DNA of 64,000 nt from Scedosporium boydii (Eukaryota > Ascomycota > Sordariomycetes > Microascales > Microascaceae), in assembly GCA_002221725.1 (NCBI GenBank), contig NJFT01000022.1:124001-188000 (forward strand), in the 5' to 3' direction. A program made the position numbers and the translations under genes. Below, one piece after another: positions 13,319-24,115 of the stretch. The notes below the pieces were generated by a model. The model had not been told where the DNA came from, searched no databases, and worked only from the letters and a program-made list of their open reading frames with translations. Numbering within the stretch: position 1 is the first letter of the stretch; the number at the start of each line of letters is the position of its first letter.

Positions 13319-13819
13319 CCCCATCGCCTAGGATCACGACCACCTCAACCTTACCTTGAGCTGATCTTCTGTGAACGGCGCGTCGGGCGCGCAGAGCCGC
13401 AAAATCTCGACCAAGCACGACGCCACATAGGCTTTAATGGGCGGCTCCTTGTGCTGAAGAAGGTTGCGCTGAGCGAGGGAATTCGCTACGTCGGCCAGGG
13501 AGTCCTTATCCACGCGATCCTGCTCCATGTCGCTAAGCTCCTCGAACAGCCTTTGAAGCCTCGGTAATAACTGTGACACGGGGATGGGCTTTCCTGGGCG
13601 CCACGTTAGAGGCTCGTCGAATCGGAGCTTGGCCAACTCCCCTTCCAGGCCGTCGTCGTCGCCCGCTGAAGCTTGCGCCGCGGTAGCCCCTTGCTCTTCT
13701 TGCGCTTCTTCGTCCCCGCTACCCTCCTCCATTTCCTGATCCTCTACTTGGGGCTCGGGCGATGGCTCGGGCGATGGGGTCGGGTCCTTGCCACGACGAT
13801 TGCGGCGTCGGGGAGGCAT
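9177..13819 (-). CDS. pds5: Sister-chromatid cohesion cofactor Pds5
   Basis: Exons complement of 13355-13819, 9806-13243 and 9177-9725 total 4452 nt and 1483 residues, the usual Pds5/Spo76 size. All junctions are phase 0. The N-terminus is acidic and low complexity, then LRFDEPLTWRPGKPIPVSQL and the KAYVASCLVEILRLCAPDAP motif mark the conserved Pds5 start. The long middle exon is a continuous alpha-helical HEAT-repeat array. The last exon is a disordered tail alternating basic patches (KRTKTL, KPRKKRSYD) with an acidic run of about 15 Glu, ending in RRRR. Pds5 binds cohesin through the kleisin, recruits Wapl and acetyltransferase, and is needed for cohesion and meiotic chromosome axes in the nucleus. 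The start is the first ATG before the conserved block. Intron 1 contains a 29-nt homopolymer (T on the sense strand). Confidence 0.94.
13288..13316. repeat. A29 homopolymer inside pds5 intron 1
   Basis: Twenty-nine consecutive A on the plus strand, read as T29 in the pds5 transcript. It starts about 38 nt after the donor and ends about 45 nt before the acceptor. Confidence 0.95.
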
Positions 13820-15390
13820 GGTATCGGCGAAGCTCGGTCAATTGAAATCACTCGGCTCGCTTGATCAAAACTAAAAGATGGCACGTCGGCAATGGCAGAG
13901 ACGTTAAAACAAGTCCTTATGGCGAGGAGGCAGGACGATTTGTCGTGATGTTGGGAAATATCGGAATGGAAGGTGGGATTCGACACCCGCAGAAAGGTTC
14001 GTACAAAAACGGCGAGGGTCAAGGTAAGCAGGCAGCTCGGAATTATTTATCGAAACCGCGCCTAGCCACACAGCTTCAAGAGGAGTTTCACAATTCCAGC
14101 GCAAAGATAAAGAGTCGATTCACTCGGTCTAGCAGTCGCGGTAGAAGGAGAGAACAGACCTTGGAAAAGTTGACGTGCCGCACCACGTTGGGATGTCGGG
14201 CGGGTGGAGAGAGAGAGGGAGGACAGCTGCAGATGGAGGTTCTTTGTGAGGGAAGAGATGCTCTGAAATTATTGGGGGGGCTTTTTTGGCGTTGTCGCGC
14301 GAATGTCGCGTACTTTGTACTTTGTCCCACTGGACCTGAGAATGGGACAGACATGACAACTGGGGGCATGGGGCAGGCATGGGGCAAGGGGGCAACGGCG
14401 CTCAGCACAAATCTTGTACAATTAATTGTACATACCTGGACTTATGACAAAATAACAGTATAAATTAAATTGAGCCACACCACTCAACGGCCGCTGTGGA
14501 TTGTCATTGGTACCTTGCGCAAATGGACAGGACTGTGGCGTTGTTTATGACTAATCATTTCAACCTCCTCAACCTCACTCCTCGATTATGTGTAAGTGTG
14601 CGAGAGTGTTTCCTGCTGGGAGGAGCAAGGAATCAGTGTCTGATAATGGAAAGACATATCTCATTTATATGACAATAATTCTACTTGGGGGCATGCGGCA
14701 AATTCTTAGATACTCTACAGGGACACGAATTATCTGATGGCATCTGATGGGACTGTTGAAGGTGGCGACTTGATCCATGGGTAGTCAATGAACAAATATC
14801 AACTGAAGCTTGGAAACAGCCGACTAGACTCTAGGCAAGTATTGGTTGGCCCTTTGCGATACTAGAAATATTGACGCCATTATTTCCCACAGATATTGTA
14901 GTCCCGTCATAAATAATCTTCACCGCAGGATCGACAGCCGGGACGAGCTTAGTCAATCGCTTTCCGAGCTGGACTAGGTGTTGGTGAAAAGCCTCATCCT
15001 TCTTCGGGAACATGGGCGTATATCTGTGGAAAAACCATTGGTGGATGTCCATGAAGATCGATCAATCTCATTGAATTGTGTCCAACCCAAGCCAACGGGG
15101 AAATGGTATTCATTGAAGAATATCGTCGTTGTCAGCATCGCTCGTGGCCGAGGGATAGCTCCTCGCTCGTCGTCGGTGCCAGAGGAAGTGGAACCTATCT
15201 CAATGAAGTGTTCCTTCCTAGATAATAGCATTCTCTTTCATTCTCCATGGTGTTTCTAGTTGCTGAGGTCAATGGTCAATAGGATGATTCAGGAGGATGA
15301 ATAGCCACACAAAGGAGGAAGGTGGGCAGTCCATCGAGCTCTTCCGGTGTGCTCCTTCCTCCAATATCTCTTCCTAACTCCAGTGATTGT
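13820..15390. other. Intergenic, upstream of pds5 and of the Ser/Thr-rich protein gene
   Basis: Holds the pds5 promoter side and the start of the leader of the next gene. Small frames on the minus strand (14831-15052 and 14974-15231) overlap each other and are not supported by splice structure or family resemblance. I see no other feature. Confidence 0.5.
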
Positions 15391-16700
15391 GTACATCAGA
15401 GAGAAGGAGAAAAAACTATATATATCTCCTTTTTCAATCTTTGGCACAAACTCTTCTCCTCTTCTTCCCCCTTCACCAACCTTTTCGAAATATCCAGACA
15501 TTCAATCTCTGTGATATCCCTCACATCCAACTCTCGATCCTTTCTCAGTAAGTTCAATCCTATCTTCATTGACCCTGTGTCCATTCAGATCATTCTTCCA
15601 AGCTTCAAGACGATCTCAGGGTCATTTGAGCGACTTGGGATCAATGATTGTTTTGGTGCCTACCCCAGCTTGATGACTTGTGGCTCTTGGACACTGAGTT
15701 CCAAACCTCACCCAAGTTCCCACACCCCCCACCCTTCCAGGATCCTTACCAATTGTGCCCTTTCTCCCACATCACCAACTTTTTCACTTCTTCATTTCAC
15801 CAAACTTCTCTCCAACATCATCTCATCATCTCTCCTTCTGACTTCTCATCACACTTCTAACCAACCTATTCCAGTCGTTCCAGCATCTGGTACAGATTCA
15901 ATCACACTTCACCATCCAAGTAAGTTGATCATTTTCTTGCTGTCGTAGCATTCCCCTTTTTCTTCATTTCTGCACCCATTTCCCTTGATTTCCCCTGGCC
16001 TCATTGAGCCCTGTCTCCCAAGCCACCTTGATCTGTTCCATTTTGGTGGGTCACACTCCTGCTACGAGACTCTAGACCAGAGTTCCTCCCCCCCCCCCCC
16101 CCCCCCCTCTCAGCTCCTCGCTCCTTTCCACCTCAAAGCCCCAGATATCCACAAACACAAACACGAAAACGCGTTCTTTTGGTTTTCTTCCCCTGAGTGC
16201 GTCCCCTTCTGGCATTTCATCAGTCTTTTTTTTTTTTCTTTGCCCTCCTCACCTCTTCATCTCCACCCTCACATGCCTTTCTTCCCACATCCCATATCGA
16301 GACAAGATCCATCACTAGTTGGTCTAGCCTCCTCTGTTCCCTTATACTTCAGACTTCAGAGATCATCTGCACTGCAGAGTTTGAAGTACGCAGTTTCTTT
16401 CCCCCCTCTTCCACTTTCATATTGTCCTCCCCTAGGATCCCGGAGCCATTTGACCTGTCTCTTAGGCTTCTCTATATTCTTCGAGTTCTCTATGCACTAA
16501 CCGGCTCTCGATTCTTCTTTAGAATTGAGCTCTCGAGCTTCCAGTCCTTGTTAAACCTTATTGACGAGCCCCTCCAGCTATTTTCCCTGGTAAGCTCTAT
16601 TAGAATTTCCCTTCTCTCAACTTCCCTCCCCTGCCTTCTCGAGGCATTTGCGAAGTAGGAAACCGAGAAACTAATTTCTAGCAGTGACAAGTTAGCAAAA
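15391..16700 (+). promoter_or_regulatory. Long pyrimidine-rich 5' leader with three predicted introns
   Basis: About 1.3 kb of CT-rich sequence runs up to the start codon at 16701. Three good donors (CAGTAAGT at 15548, AAGTAAGT at 15920, TGGTAAGC at 16590) pair with acceptors preceded by branch-like sites (TTCTAACC before the AG at 15873-15874; CACTAACC before the AG at 16521-16522; AACTAATT before the AG at 16680-16681). The implied introns are 15548-15874, 15920-16522 and 16590-16681. The four ATG triplets in the whole stretch (15644, 15673, 16273, 16492) all fall inside introns 1 and 2, so the spliced leader would have none. This is inferred from sequence, not from transcripts. Confidence 0.6.
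16088..16107. repeat. C20 homopolymer
   Basis: Twenty consecutive C in the CT-rich leader, within predicted 5' UTR intron 2 of the Ser/Thr-rich membrane protein gene. Confidence 0.95.
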
Positions 16701-18103
16701 ATGGCTGCTCCCAATAGTAAGTTACTGTCTCATAATAGCTCACTTGTTCATCAAGCTAACGCTCTGTACTCCTGGACTTAGTGACTGATAAGGACATCTA
16801 CATTGAGCTTGGCGATATGTCCAAGGATAAGGATATGGACAGCAAGATTACTGTTATTGCTGTTAGTGATGTCCCCGAAGTAAAGAAGAGCTCGCGTGGT
16901 TTTTCCTGCTGCGTCGGGGTTGCTCTTTTTTCTCTCGTTGCCCTCTTGGCCGTGCTTATTTATGCACTTTCCACCCTGGGCTCCCGTCTCAACGTAGATG
17001 CCAACGCTAGAGAGTCTGCTCTTGTTCACGAGCGCCAGATCTACCCGCGTGGATTGCGTTTCCCTCCCGTTCCCCCGTTCCTTGGTCCCCATGTCACCAA
17101 CAGCTCGAGCCTTGTTACCGGAACCTCGGCTACCCTCTTGTAAGTGTTATCTGACTACCATCCCTTGCACCATCAATGTGCTGACACAACTATTCTAGTG
17201 TTACTGGCTCTGCGGTCAACTATGTGACTGTTTCCGCCACCGTTGCTTCTGATAGCAGCTCGGTTGCCTCTGCTGGCCGTTTCAGTGCCGGAGATGTTCG
17301 AGGTTCCGTTGATGGTACTCTGACCATCACCTCTGCGTCCAACACTGTTACGAAGACTCAAACTGTCACTCCCACCGAGGTTGTCATTGTCACGCCTGGT
17401 GAGAGTACTGCTCAGGCTTCGGTTACCACCTCCTCGCCTATTCCGGTATCTAGCCCGATCGACATCGACGAGTGCTCTCCCGAGGTTTTCTACTCCACTG
17501 TTACCCAGATTGTCAGCCCGATTGACGGAGCTCAGCAATCTTCCACGACCAAGGTTGGTGTTCCTGTTGCGTCCGGTGAAAACCCATCACCAGACGAAAA
17601 TTGTTACCATCGTTGGTGACAAAACCGAATCTGCTTCTGTTCTGACCGTTGTACTTCCTGCACAGATCTCCTCGAGCTCTAGCGGCGTGACCGATGTTGT
17701 TACTGTCACTCAGCAAGATACCGTCATCGTTACCGTCACCGAGATTGTTGGAGAGACCGGAGCTGCTGATGCTGGCTCGGTCGGCAAGGCCACTCTTACG
17801 ACGCATACTCACTCTGCTTATGCCACCACCAAGGTTGTCGGCGTCGAGGAGACTATTTATGTTACTAACACTGCCCCCGCTGTTAACGTGAGTTACACTG
17901 TCGTTCAGCATAGCCACCCGGCTTCCTCCCTCACTGGTGTCTTCACCATCACCGGCACCGCACACCTCGGTGATCCCACGCTCGGCGCTTCTGCCACTCC
18001 TTCTGATGACACCTCCGGCGCTGAGAAGAATGGTATCGGCAGTGGCAATGCTCGTGTCTTTGCCGTCATGATGGCGATCGCCGGTATCTCCCTTTTGTTG
18101 TAA
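16701..18103 (+). CDS. Ser/Thr/Val-rich single-pass membrane protein, unknown function
   Basis: Four exons, 16701-16716, 16782-17139, 17199-17553 and 17594-18103, total 1239 nt and 412 residues. Exon 1 is only 16 nt (MAAPN plus 1 nt); intron 1 has a GCTAAC branch site. The protein has an acidic cytosolic-type N-terminus of about 45 residues, one strong membrane segment (CCVGVALFSLVALLAVLIYA), then about 300 residues rich in Ser, Thr and Val (e.g. TVTQQDTVIVTVTEIV), as in O-glycosylated fungal surface proteins. It ends in a short hydrophobic stretch (ARVFAVMMAIAGISLLL) preceded by Gly/Ser/Asn, resembling a GPI signal although the N-terminus lacks a cleavable signal peptide. Intron 3 is only 40 nt (17554-17593), but removing it joins two frames seamlessly (STTK then TKIVTIVGDK). 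I do not recognise a family; a role in the cell wall or plasma membrane is inference. Confidence 0.72.
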
Positions 18104-19215
18104 TCGCATGAGAGATTCATTCGACTCGAGGCTCTGAGGATATTTGACGCCCCGACCGTTTGAGCTTTGCCAGCCTATGGCACATTGGGCGTTGGCCCAA
18201 CTTCTCTCTCATTTTCGGACTCATAGTCCTTTCGTTTGATATGGAGGATCCTTCAAAGCGCGATGATGGTGCGTGAGACTGATTTCCATTTTATCTCGGG
18301 TTTTCGGAGTTTTGGTAATTTTTTTTCTTTTCTCTCACATTGGCATGGCAATGATGAGTACGAGGCATGATTGATGATTGATGAGGAATGTGAACACGAG
18401 AGATGAGTTATGATCTGAGCCAGCTCAGCGTAAAGCTGGCTGGCCATATGGTCTTTTCCTTTCTCTTCTTCTTTTCATTCCGTTTTTCTTTCATCGGGCT
18501 TTATTGAGGCGTTTGATTTTTTTTACACCAACTCCCCTCTGAAAATTGAAACATCACAAAAAAAAAAAGGGGGTTTTGGGTGGTCTGTTTATTGAGGATG
18601 TAGTCCTCTCGTCGGCGATGCTTCCGACGGCCTTTTCAGAGAAATTAGGACTAGATTAATAGATGACCACTTAAAACCCAACATGGTAACATTTGTAGAA
18701 ACTTTCTGAGAGCAAGAGAGCGCCTTTCTGCTGTAAGTATGGAGAGAACACGGACAGCAAGCCTACTGCCTCTCTCTCCCTGGCTACCAGGAGAGTGTAG
18801 TTTAGATGGATGGGCTGGGATGATACCGTGGGGGATTTGCATTCGCGATTCCGAGTAGTTTCAAGGACTTCCAATCTCGTCAATTAACTCCATTTCTCTA
18901 CGTCTCTAGCAGGATGTCTTTCAAGTTCTAGATCGCACAACTACATTCAAAGTTCGGCCAACCTCCATCCATTCGGTATCCATAAGCATCTTCAGTTCCG
19001 CCACAGAAACAAAATCCTCCAGTAAAGCCCTGAACCAGCGTAAGTGCCCACCTCATATGACGCTGCCGCTCCGCACCACCTCTTACAGCTATGCAGCAAT
19101 AACGTATCCAGACGGCCCGGATTCGAGGACGGCCAGAGCCCATGTCTGGGCTAGATCGACCTCGAAAAGGAGCTCGAAAACCAGGAGAACGAGTTGAGGC
19201 GCCTGAGAAATGAAA
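18104..19215. other. Intergenic, no gene supported
   Basis: Contains the 3' flank of the Ser/Thr-rich protein gene (T-rich runs and an A11 run near 18560) and the 3' flank of the F-box pseudogene. Short frames only. Confidence 0.5.
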
Positions 19216-20301
19216 TCAAGTAGCCTGGGTTCTGTATCCAGAACAGTACATATTCTCAATAGTTCCTGGGACATGAGGCACACAAGGCGGGTTCAAATAT
19301 TCCACATGCTCTCGGCCCCAATCCCATCCCATCCAGCGCGCGTCCAGCCCGGGACATACAGTTTCTGTTTCCGTCCCCTCATCCCGCCAAGACCAGAAGT
19401 TCCAAGCCTGCCGGCACACATCGACACGAATATCAGTCCGGCAGAGGTGGCACGAATACCGCACAGACAGCCACTCGCTTCCCAGGTTGTAAACGTCGCG
19501 GACCTCCGACCCCTTCTTCAGCTTGGTTGGCCACGCGTCTCTTAACGCGTGGAAAGCCGAGAGTAGCGTAGTATGCATACAAAGTATGTGCTTGTAGGGT
19601 ATGTGGCGCAAGGGCACGTAGTCGGCTGGTGAGCTATATGCCAAGATTGAAAAGCTCCACGATGTGTGGAAGATAAATCTTCCTGCAACAACCCTACTCT
19701 GATAAGATCCCCTAGTGTACACGGCACAATCTGGATAGATATCATGCATCAAGCCAAATCGCATGCCGTGCCTTCTTTTCTGTGGTGCCATCAACTTCTC
19801 GAAGTAATCCCAGTAACTTCCAGCTGCCCGTTTCCCTAAGCGGTCATACTTCAAGGCGAGTTGGATGTGGTGCTGGGTTACAAGGTATTTGTGGCGCCTG
19901 ATATGGGTTGCCGCTCGTGGGGATGGGCAATCCTTGCGCTTGTATCGAACGCGAGTCGGAGTATCCTTGGTGTCTACTCGATGCAGCTTGCAGCAGCTCG
20001 CACAGGCGAAATAATCTGGACGCAGGTAGGCGAGTCCTACCCAAAACTCCATGCGCTTACCTCGCGGTAGCCTCCGTAGGATGTCAGGCCAGTCTTGGTG
20101 AACAACGGCGCGGATGCTCTGGCATGCTTGGGATAGATAGAATCGGCTGTGTAAGGGAAGCTCGTCCCCAAGGAGAGTAAGCACGTCGAGGAGTAGTGCT
20201 ATCTTTGCGTCTTGGCTGTAGCGCTAAGGAGGAGGGTTCGAGGAACTGGTATCGCGAAGCCTCTTTCGGAAGTGTATTGGGAACGGCATCTTGGGTGACA
20301 T
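19216..20301 (-). pseudogene. F-box-type protein gene interrupted by an in-frame TAG
   Basis: On the minus strand one frame runs from ATG at 20301 (or 20289) to the stop at 19216 but is cut by a TAG at 20224-20226, about 21 codons after the ATG at 20289. The reading continues in the same frame on both sides, and the stop sits just before an F-box-like helix block (IALLLDVLTLLGDELPLHSR, then SQACQSIRAVV). Downstream come features I associate with a family common in Sordariomycetes: GKRMEFWVGLAYLRPDYFAC, a CASCCKLHR cysteine motif, the YLVTQHHIQLALKYDRLG helix, and a C-terminal CHLC pair. No usable GT donor lies far enough upstream to splice the stop out. F-box proteins link substrates to SCF ubiquitin ligases. 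A CAG to TAG change (CpA to TpA) would fit repeat-induced point mutation, but that is inference. Readthrough or a sequencing error are alternatives. Confidence 0.7.
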
Positions 20302-20739
20302 AACACTGCACGAGATGCACCACCAGGCCTGTCGAAAAAGATTAGTGTTTAAGAGGTTTCGATTCTGGAGCAGCGAGAAGAAAAGCCTGTTGGAACCGGC
20401 AACTTTAAAGCTGTAACTCACGTGAAAAATGTAGCTGACAACATTGCTAAGAGATGGCCCTCAATGTTTACGCAATGATATAAGCGTGTGGTATCTTCGG
20501 AATACAATTGTACAGCTGCAGTTGATGCCGTCTTGATAACCTATCCACCTGAAAGTGTATTCATTCTCCATCTTAGCCTTTCCTCTCTCTCTCTCTGCAG
20601 AGGTTATTTCCAAAGGTAGTTCACCATCCGCACCAAAAGTCCTACGCACGAGGGTTCAGGACACCGAGAAGTGTCCAGACTGCATGCATGTGAAATATAC
20701 TGACGCCGTCTCTGTTCCCTGATTCATGTCGAATGTTTC

Positions 20740-20855
20740 TAAAGCAGAGCTCGACAATTTACAGGGAAACCGCCGCCCTTACTTCTATTCTCTAAAGCAT
20801 GTGGCCTCGGAAGATGTTTCTACCTTGGATCTACCCGAGAATTGAGGAAGGAGCA
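20740..20855. repeat. Degenerate direct repeat R1, copy a
   Basis: Aligns by eye with 24309-24425 in the same orientation. Shared words include GACAATTT, AGGGAAA, CGCCGCC, GGAAG, GTTTCTA, GATCT and ATTGAGGAAGG in the same order with near-equal spacing. Many differences are transitions. Confidence 0.65.
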
Positions 20856-21186
20856 CCCTTAAGGGGAAAGGGCAGGACTAGAAGGAGCACATGTAGTTAA
20901 ATGCTATTTCCTCTCTAGCACATCTAACCAGGTAGGCATGATCTGGTGTCAACTCACTCTCTGGGAAAGGGCTAGGATTGTGCTTGGACGTTGCTCCAGT
21001 ATCTTCCTCTTCTGACTCCTCACCTCCTTTTCGTTCTTCTTCTTTCAACAGTTTGGCTGGAACACTTTTTTATTTTTAAGTCTCCTGTTCCCTTTCTCTC
21101 TCTCGTTTCGATATCAATCGAAATGACGGACTCTTTCTTTTTGAAAGGAAAAGAAAATGGTCCTGTTCTCCCCTCCTCGGCTCCCT

Positions 21187-21247
21187 CCTCGGCCATTCGT
21201 GTTAGACTGAGTAGGGCCTCGGTTAGTCTTCTGTGTCTAATGGAGGC
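21187..21247. repeat. Degenerate direct repeat R2, copy a
   Basis: Ungapped alignment of 61 nt to 22048-22108 in the same orientation gives 46 identities. Eleven of the 15 differences are transitions, mostly G or C here against A or T in the other copy. Confidence 0.7.
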
Positions 21248-22047
21248 ATACTCCATCATAAATCCCAGCCAGCCTGAACACTTCTCGGACAACAACCTGC
21301 TCATATCAACTTCCTCAGAAGAAACCCATCCATAACTACCAACATGGCCACTAAGCGGTCATACCTCAGCTGCTGATCGTAACAATCGATCCAGGCGCTG
21401 GTGAGAAGGCCGATAACGCCAGTACTTCCCTACTATCTGGTTGTCTTGATGTCGTGGATGGGGCCATGGTTTGGAATTTTAAGCTTGTCGGAGCTGATGG
21501 CACCCGGAGCAAGATTCGACGCCTGGTATGGCACATTCCCTAATTAACATGATGTACAGGCAGCTAACCCCATCGTTGATGCAGGTTACGGCTCTTTTTT
21601 TTTTTTTTCTTTTTCTTTTTTTCTTTAGACATGGCGCCCCTCCCATGGCGGGAATCAATCGCCGGCGTTTGAATTAGCCTGGCTGGCTGTCCGGGTCAGC
21701 CAGATTTCTGCCCAGTGTATTAGAAAAGAAAGAGTAAAATTCTGCCTGTCTGAGGTAGCCCTTTCATTTGCCTGTAATGTAAATATGTTACTTACATTAT
21801 TTGGAGTCTGGATGGTACTTTTCAGGTAATAAGGGGAAGGAGATCACTAAAGGCGAGCAGAAGCTGGAGATTGTCGTACATGTAGGCTGAGGCAGACAAG
21901 TAAGAGTCGGCTTTCAAAGATGGGAAAACGCAGGCGAGCTGCTCTTATCAATTCATCTGTATTTTCTGCCACCCTTCATTGTTCCTTCAATGTTCTATTA
22001 TTCCATAGATAGCAGGTCGCTTGTTTCTGCATCCTTGCCCGGCTTCG

Positions 22048-22108
22048 TCCTCGACCATTCACGTTAGAATGAATGAAGCTTCGGTTTACATTCTATGTCT
22101 ATTGGAGG
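22048..22108. repeat. Degenerate direct repeat R2, copy b
   Basis: The AT-shifted partner of 21187-21247. Conserved words are CCATTC, GTTAGA, TCGGTT, ATGTCTAT-like and TGGAGGC. Confidence 0.7.
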
Positions 22109-22699
22109 CCTTGGCCAGATTTCTTGGGCATTGGTCGAGATTAGACCCAAGTTCACCGGAGGAATGTGGGAAATAGAAAGATAGGTCCTTTGCGGGAGTT
22201 CAATCTCGGGTCTGAAAAGTGAATTCGTTCTCCTGCTGATCTCGTCTCTGTTTCTAGAGGCTATATGCAAATATCAGTGCACCACTCGCCGCAACACTTA
22301 TATATGAAAGAACAGGAAGCAAATGGCCAGTGGTCGACTACCGGAACTCGCTGAAAGCCACTGCAACGCTCCTTCAAGAATTGACAAGCGGCGGATCGGT
22401 TAATCGATGGGAAGTCTTATTTACCTTGATCCATTTTCCATGTAGAAAGCTCCGCTCTCTATTGTTGCCATTGTGGCTTGCTTAGGTATATCTTGGTGCC
22501 ATTGATAAAAGATCATACTATTAAGAGCCGATTTACATTTACTATTGAAGATATTATATATTGAATCCCCTTTAGTCGAGCAAGGTCTGAATAGATCATG
22601 GCCTCATAGCAACAAGTATAAATATGCGCTCTCCTATTACCGAAATCCTAACCTCTGATTCTCTCGTCCCCATCAACCGCCCAAATCCTCAAGTTTGCG

Positions 22700-22747
<48 letters not shown>
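22700..22747. repeat. A48 homopolymer
   Basis: Forty-eight consecutive A, the longest homopolymer in the window. It could be the poly(A) end of a retroposed element, but I see no recognisable element body or target-site duplication. Confidence 0.95.
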
Positions 22748-22749
<2 letters not shown>

Positions 22750-23451
22750 AAGGATGGATTTCCTACAACGGAGATCCGAATGAAATCACTGGAATTTTGA
22801 TGGAACACCCAATTCACTCGATCACATCGATGAAACAAAATCAAGGCTTGATCAATTGTGTATTTCATGATGTTGTACTTCGTAAAAATCTAAGAATTCT
22901 TCCTTCTTCCCTAGATAATAGTAATGATTGCTGAAAAGGTTACAAGATCCAGGTCCCACGATGGGGTGTTAAGTTCGGCTGGGGTCCCAAAATTAGTATC
23001 AAGGAAAGAAAAAAGAAAGAAAGAAGGAAAGCTAAAACAACACGCTAGGGGATCCCGACCAAATGAACTCACCAAATTCAGGAAAAGCCAACCGGCCGGT
23101 TCCAACAGCTCCCTCGAGTTGGGCCAGGCTAGAGGATATTGGAATATCAACAGCCTCCGGGGGGCGCTTGTGGGACATTCCATAATCAGTCCGATTATAG
23201 CAAGAAATCAGGTCGCCACAGCCGTCACCTAGTTTACTGTGTCTGACAACCCCTGTGATGTTGGCTGGGGGCCGGAGTCGATACATGGAGGGTAGGTGAG
23301 ACTGCCTCCGGGAATAGTGGCGGTCGGAGCCGCAAAGAGAGAGAGTCCATTTTCTTTTGGGGGGGAAGGGGATTGAAAAAAAAAAAAAGAGTGTGGATGT
23401 CAATTAATAAAAAAGCGAAAGAAAAGAGAAGGAAAAATGAGTGTTGAAAAC

Positions 23452-23929
23452 GAGTGTTGTATTAATTGATGCGTTGGAAAAAGAAAAATCAAGAGGACCT
23501 CCGATGATACCGTACTCCCCCACCCCTCAACCAACCCCAAGAAAACGAACCAGCCTATTTCTAAAGCCTCCCGAGTTGGGGCAGGAATCGCGGACGGCGG
23601 ACGGTGGAGGCATAGCGACCAGGTGTGGTTTTCTCATTTTTGTTGCGGTTCTTTCCGGAAAAGTGGGCGGTCGGTCTAACCGCTGCCGGCCATCAACGTC
23701 GGGAATCGGGAATCGGGAATCCGAGCGCCGCCACTGTAATGATTCATCCAAGTTGCCGTCGAAGGGCGGAATGCATTTCGGGCAGGAGGTGCAATGCACC
23801 AAGTGTAGCAGCCATATTCCCCCCCCCCCCCCCCCAAAAAAAAAAAAAAAAAGCCGATGAGAAAAAGAATGCATGCCAATTTAAGAATGGAAGAAGAACA
23901 GACAGAAAAAAGAGTGTTGTATTAATTGA
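23452..23929. repeat. 18-nt exact direct repeat 460 bp apart
   Basis: GAGTGTTGTATTAATTGA occurs at 23452-23469 and again at 23912-23929. Both copies are followed by similar A/G-rich sequence, suggesting a partly decayed larger duplication. Confidence 0.75.
23819..23852. repeat. C17A17 tract
   Basis: Seventeen C followed directly by seventeen A. A similar but interrupted arrangement (GCCATATTCCCC, then C-rich, then A) follows at about 24010-24038. Confidence 0.92.
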
Positions 23930-24115
23930 CGTGTTCAAAGAGAAGAAGAGAGGAGAGGCATCGGAGGGCGGCGGTATGGGGGAGAGCAGGGGCGTAGAGG
24001 AGGGGCCTGGCCATATTCCCCTGCGTCCCCCCCAAAAGAGAGAGCGTCTCAACTGATATCTGAACAAAGCAGAAAAAGGCAAGAGAGGAAGAAGCATCAA
24101 TTGATGATATTGATT

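Noticed and set aside
13861..14463. 200-codon plus-strand frame upstream of pds5
   Set aside because: Sits in a promoter region, has a low-complexity composition, is overlapped by several opposite-strand frames and shows no family resemblance.
14831..15231. Overlapping minus-strand frames of 73 and 85 codons
   Set aside because: They overlap in different frames, so both cannot be coding; neither has a recognisable motif or a splice chain. Possibly a gene remnant, but not supportable.
22925..23000. Possible 5S rRNA-like stretch (GTTAAGTTCGGCTGGGG)
   Set aside because: Only a short resemblance; the rest of the 5S sequence and its secondary structure are absent.
23441..24100. Several frames of 110-143 codons around the polyC/polyA tracts
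   Set aside because: They translate homopolymers into poly-Pro/Lys or poly-Phe/Gly and exist only because of low complexity.
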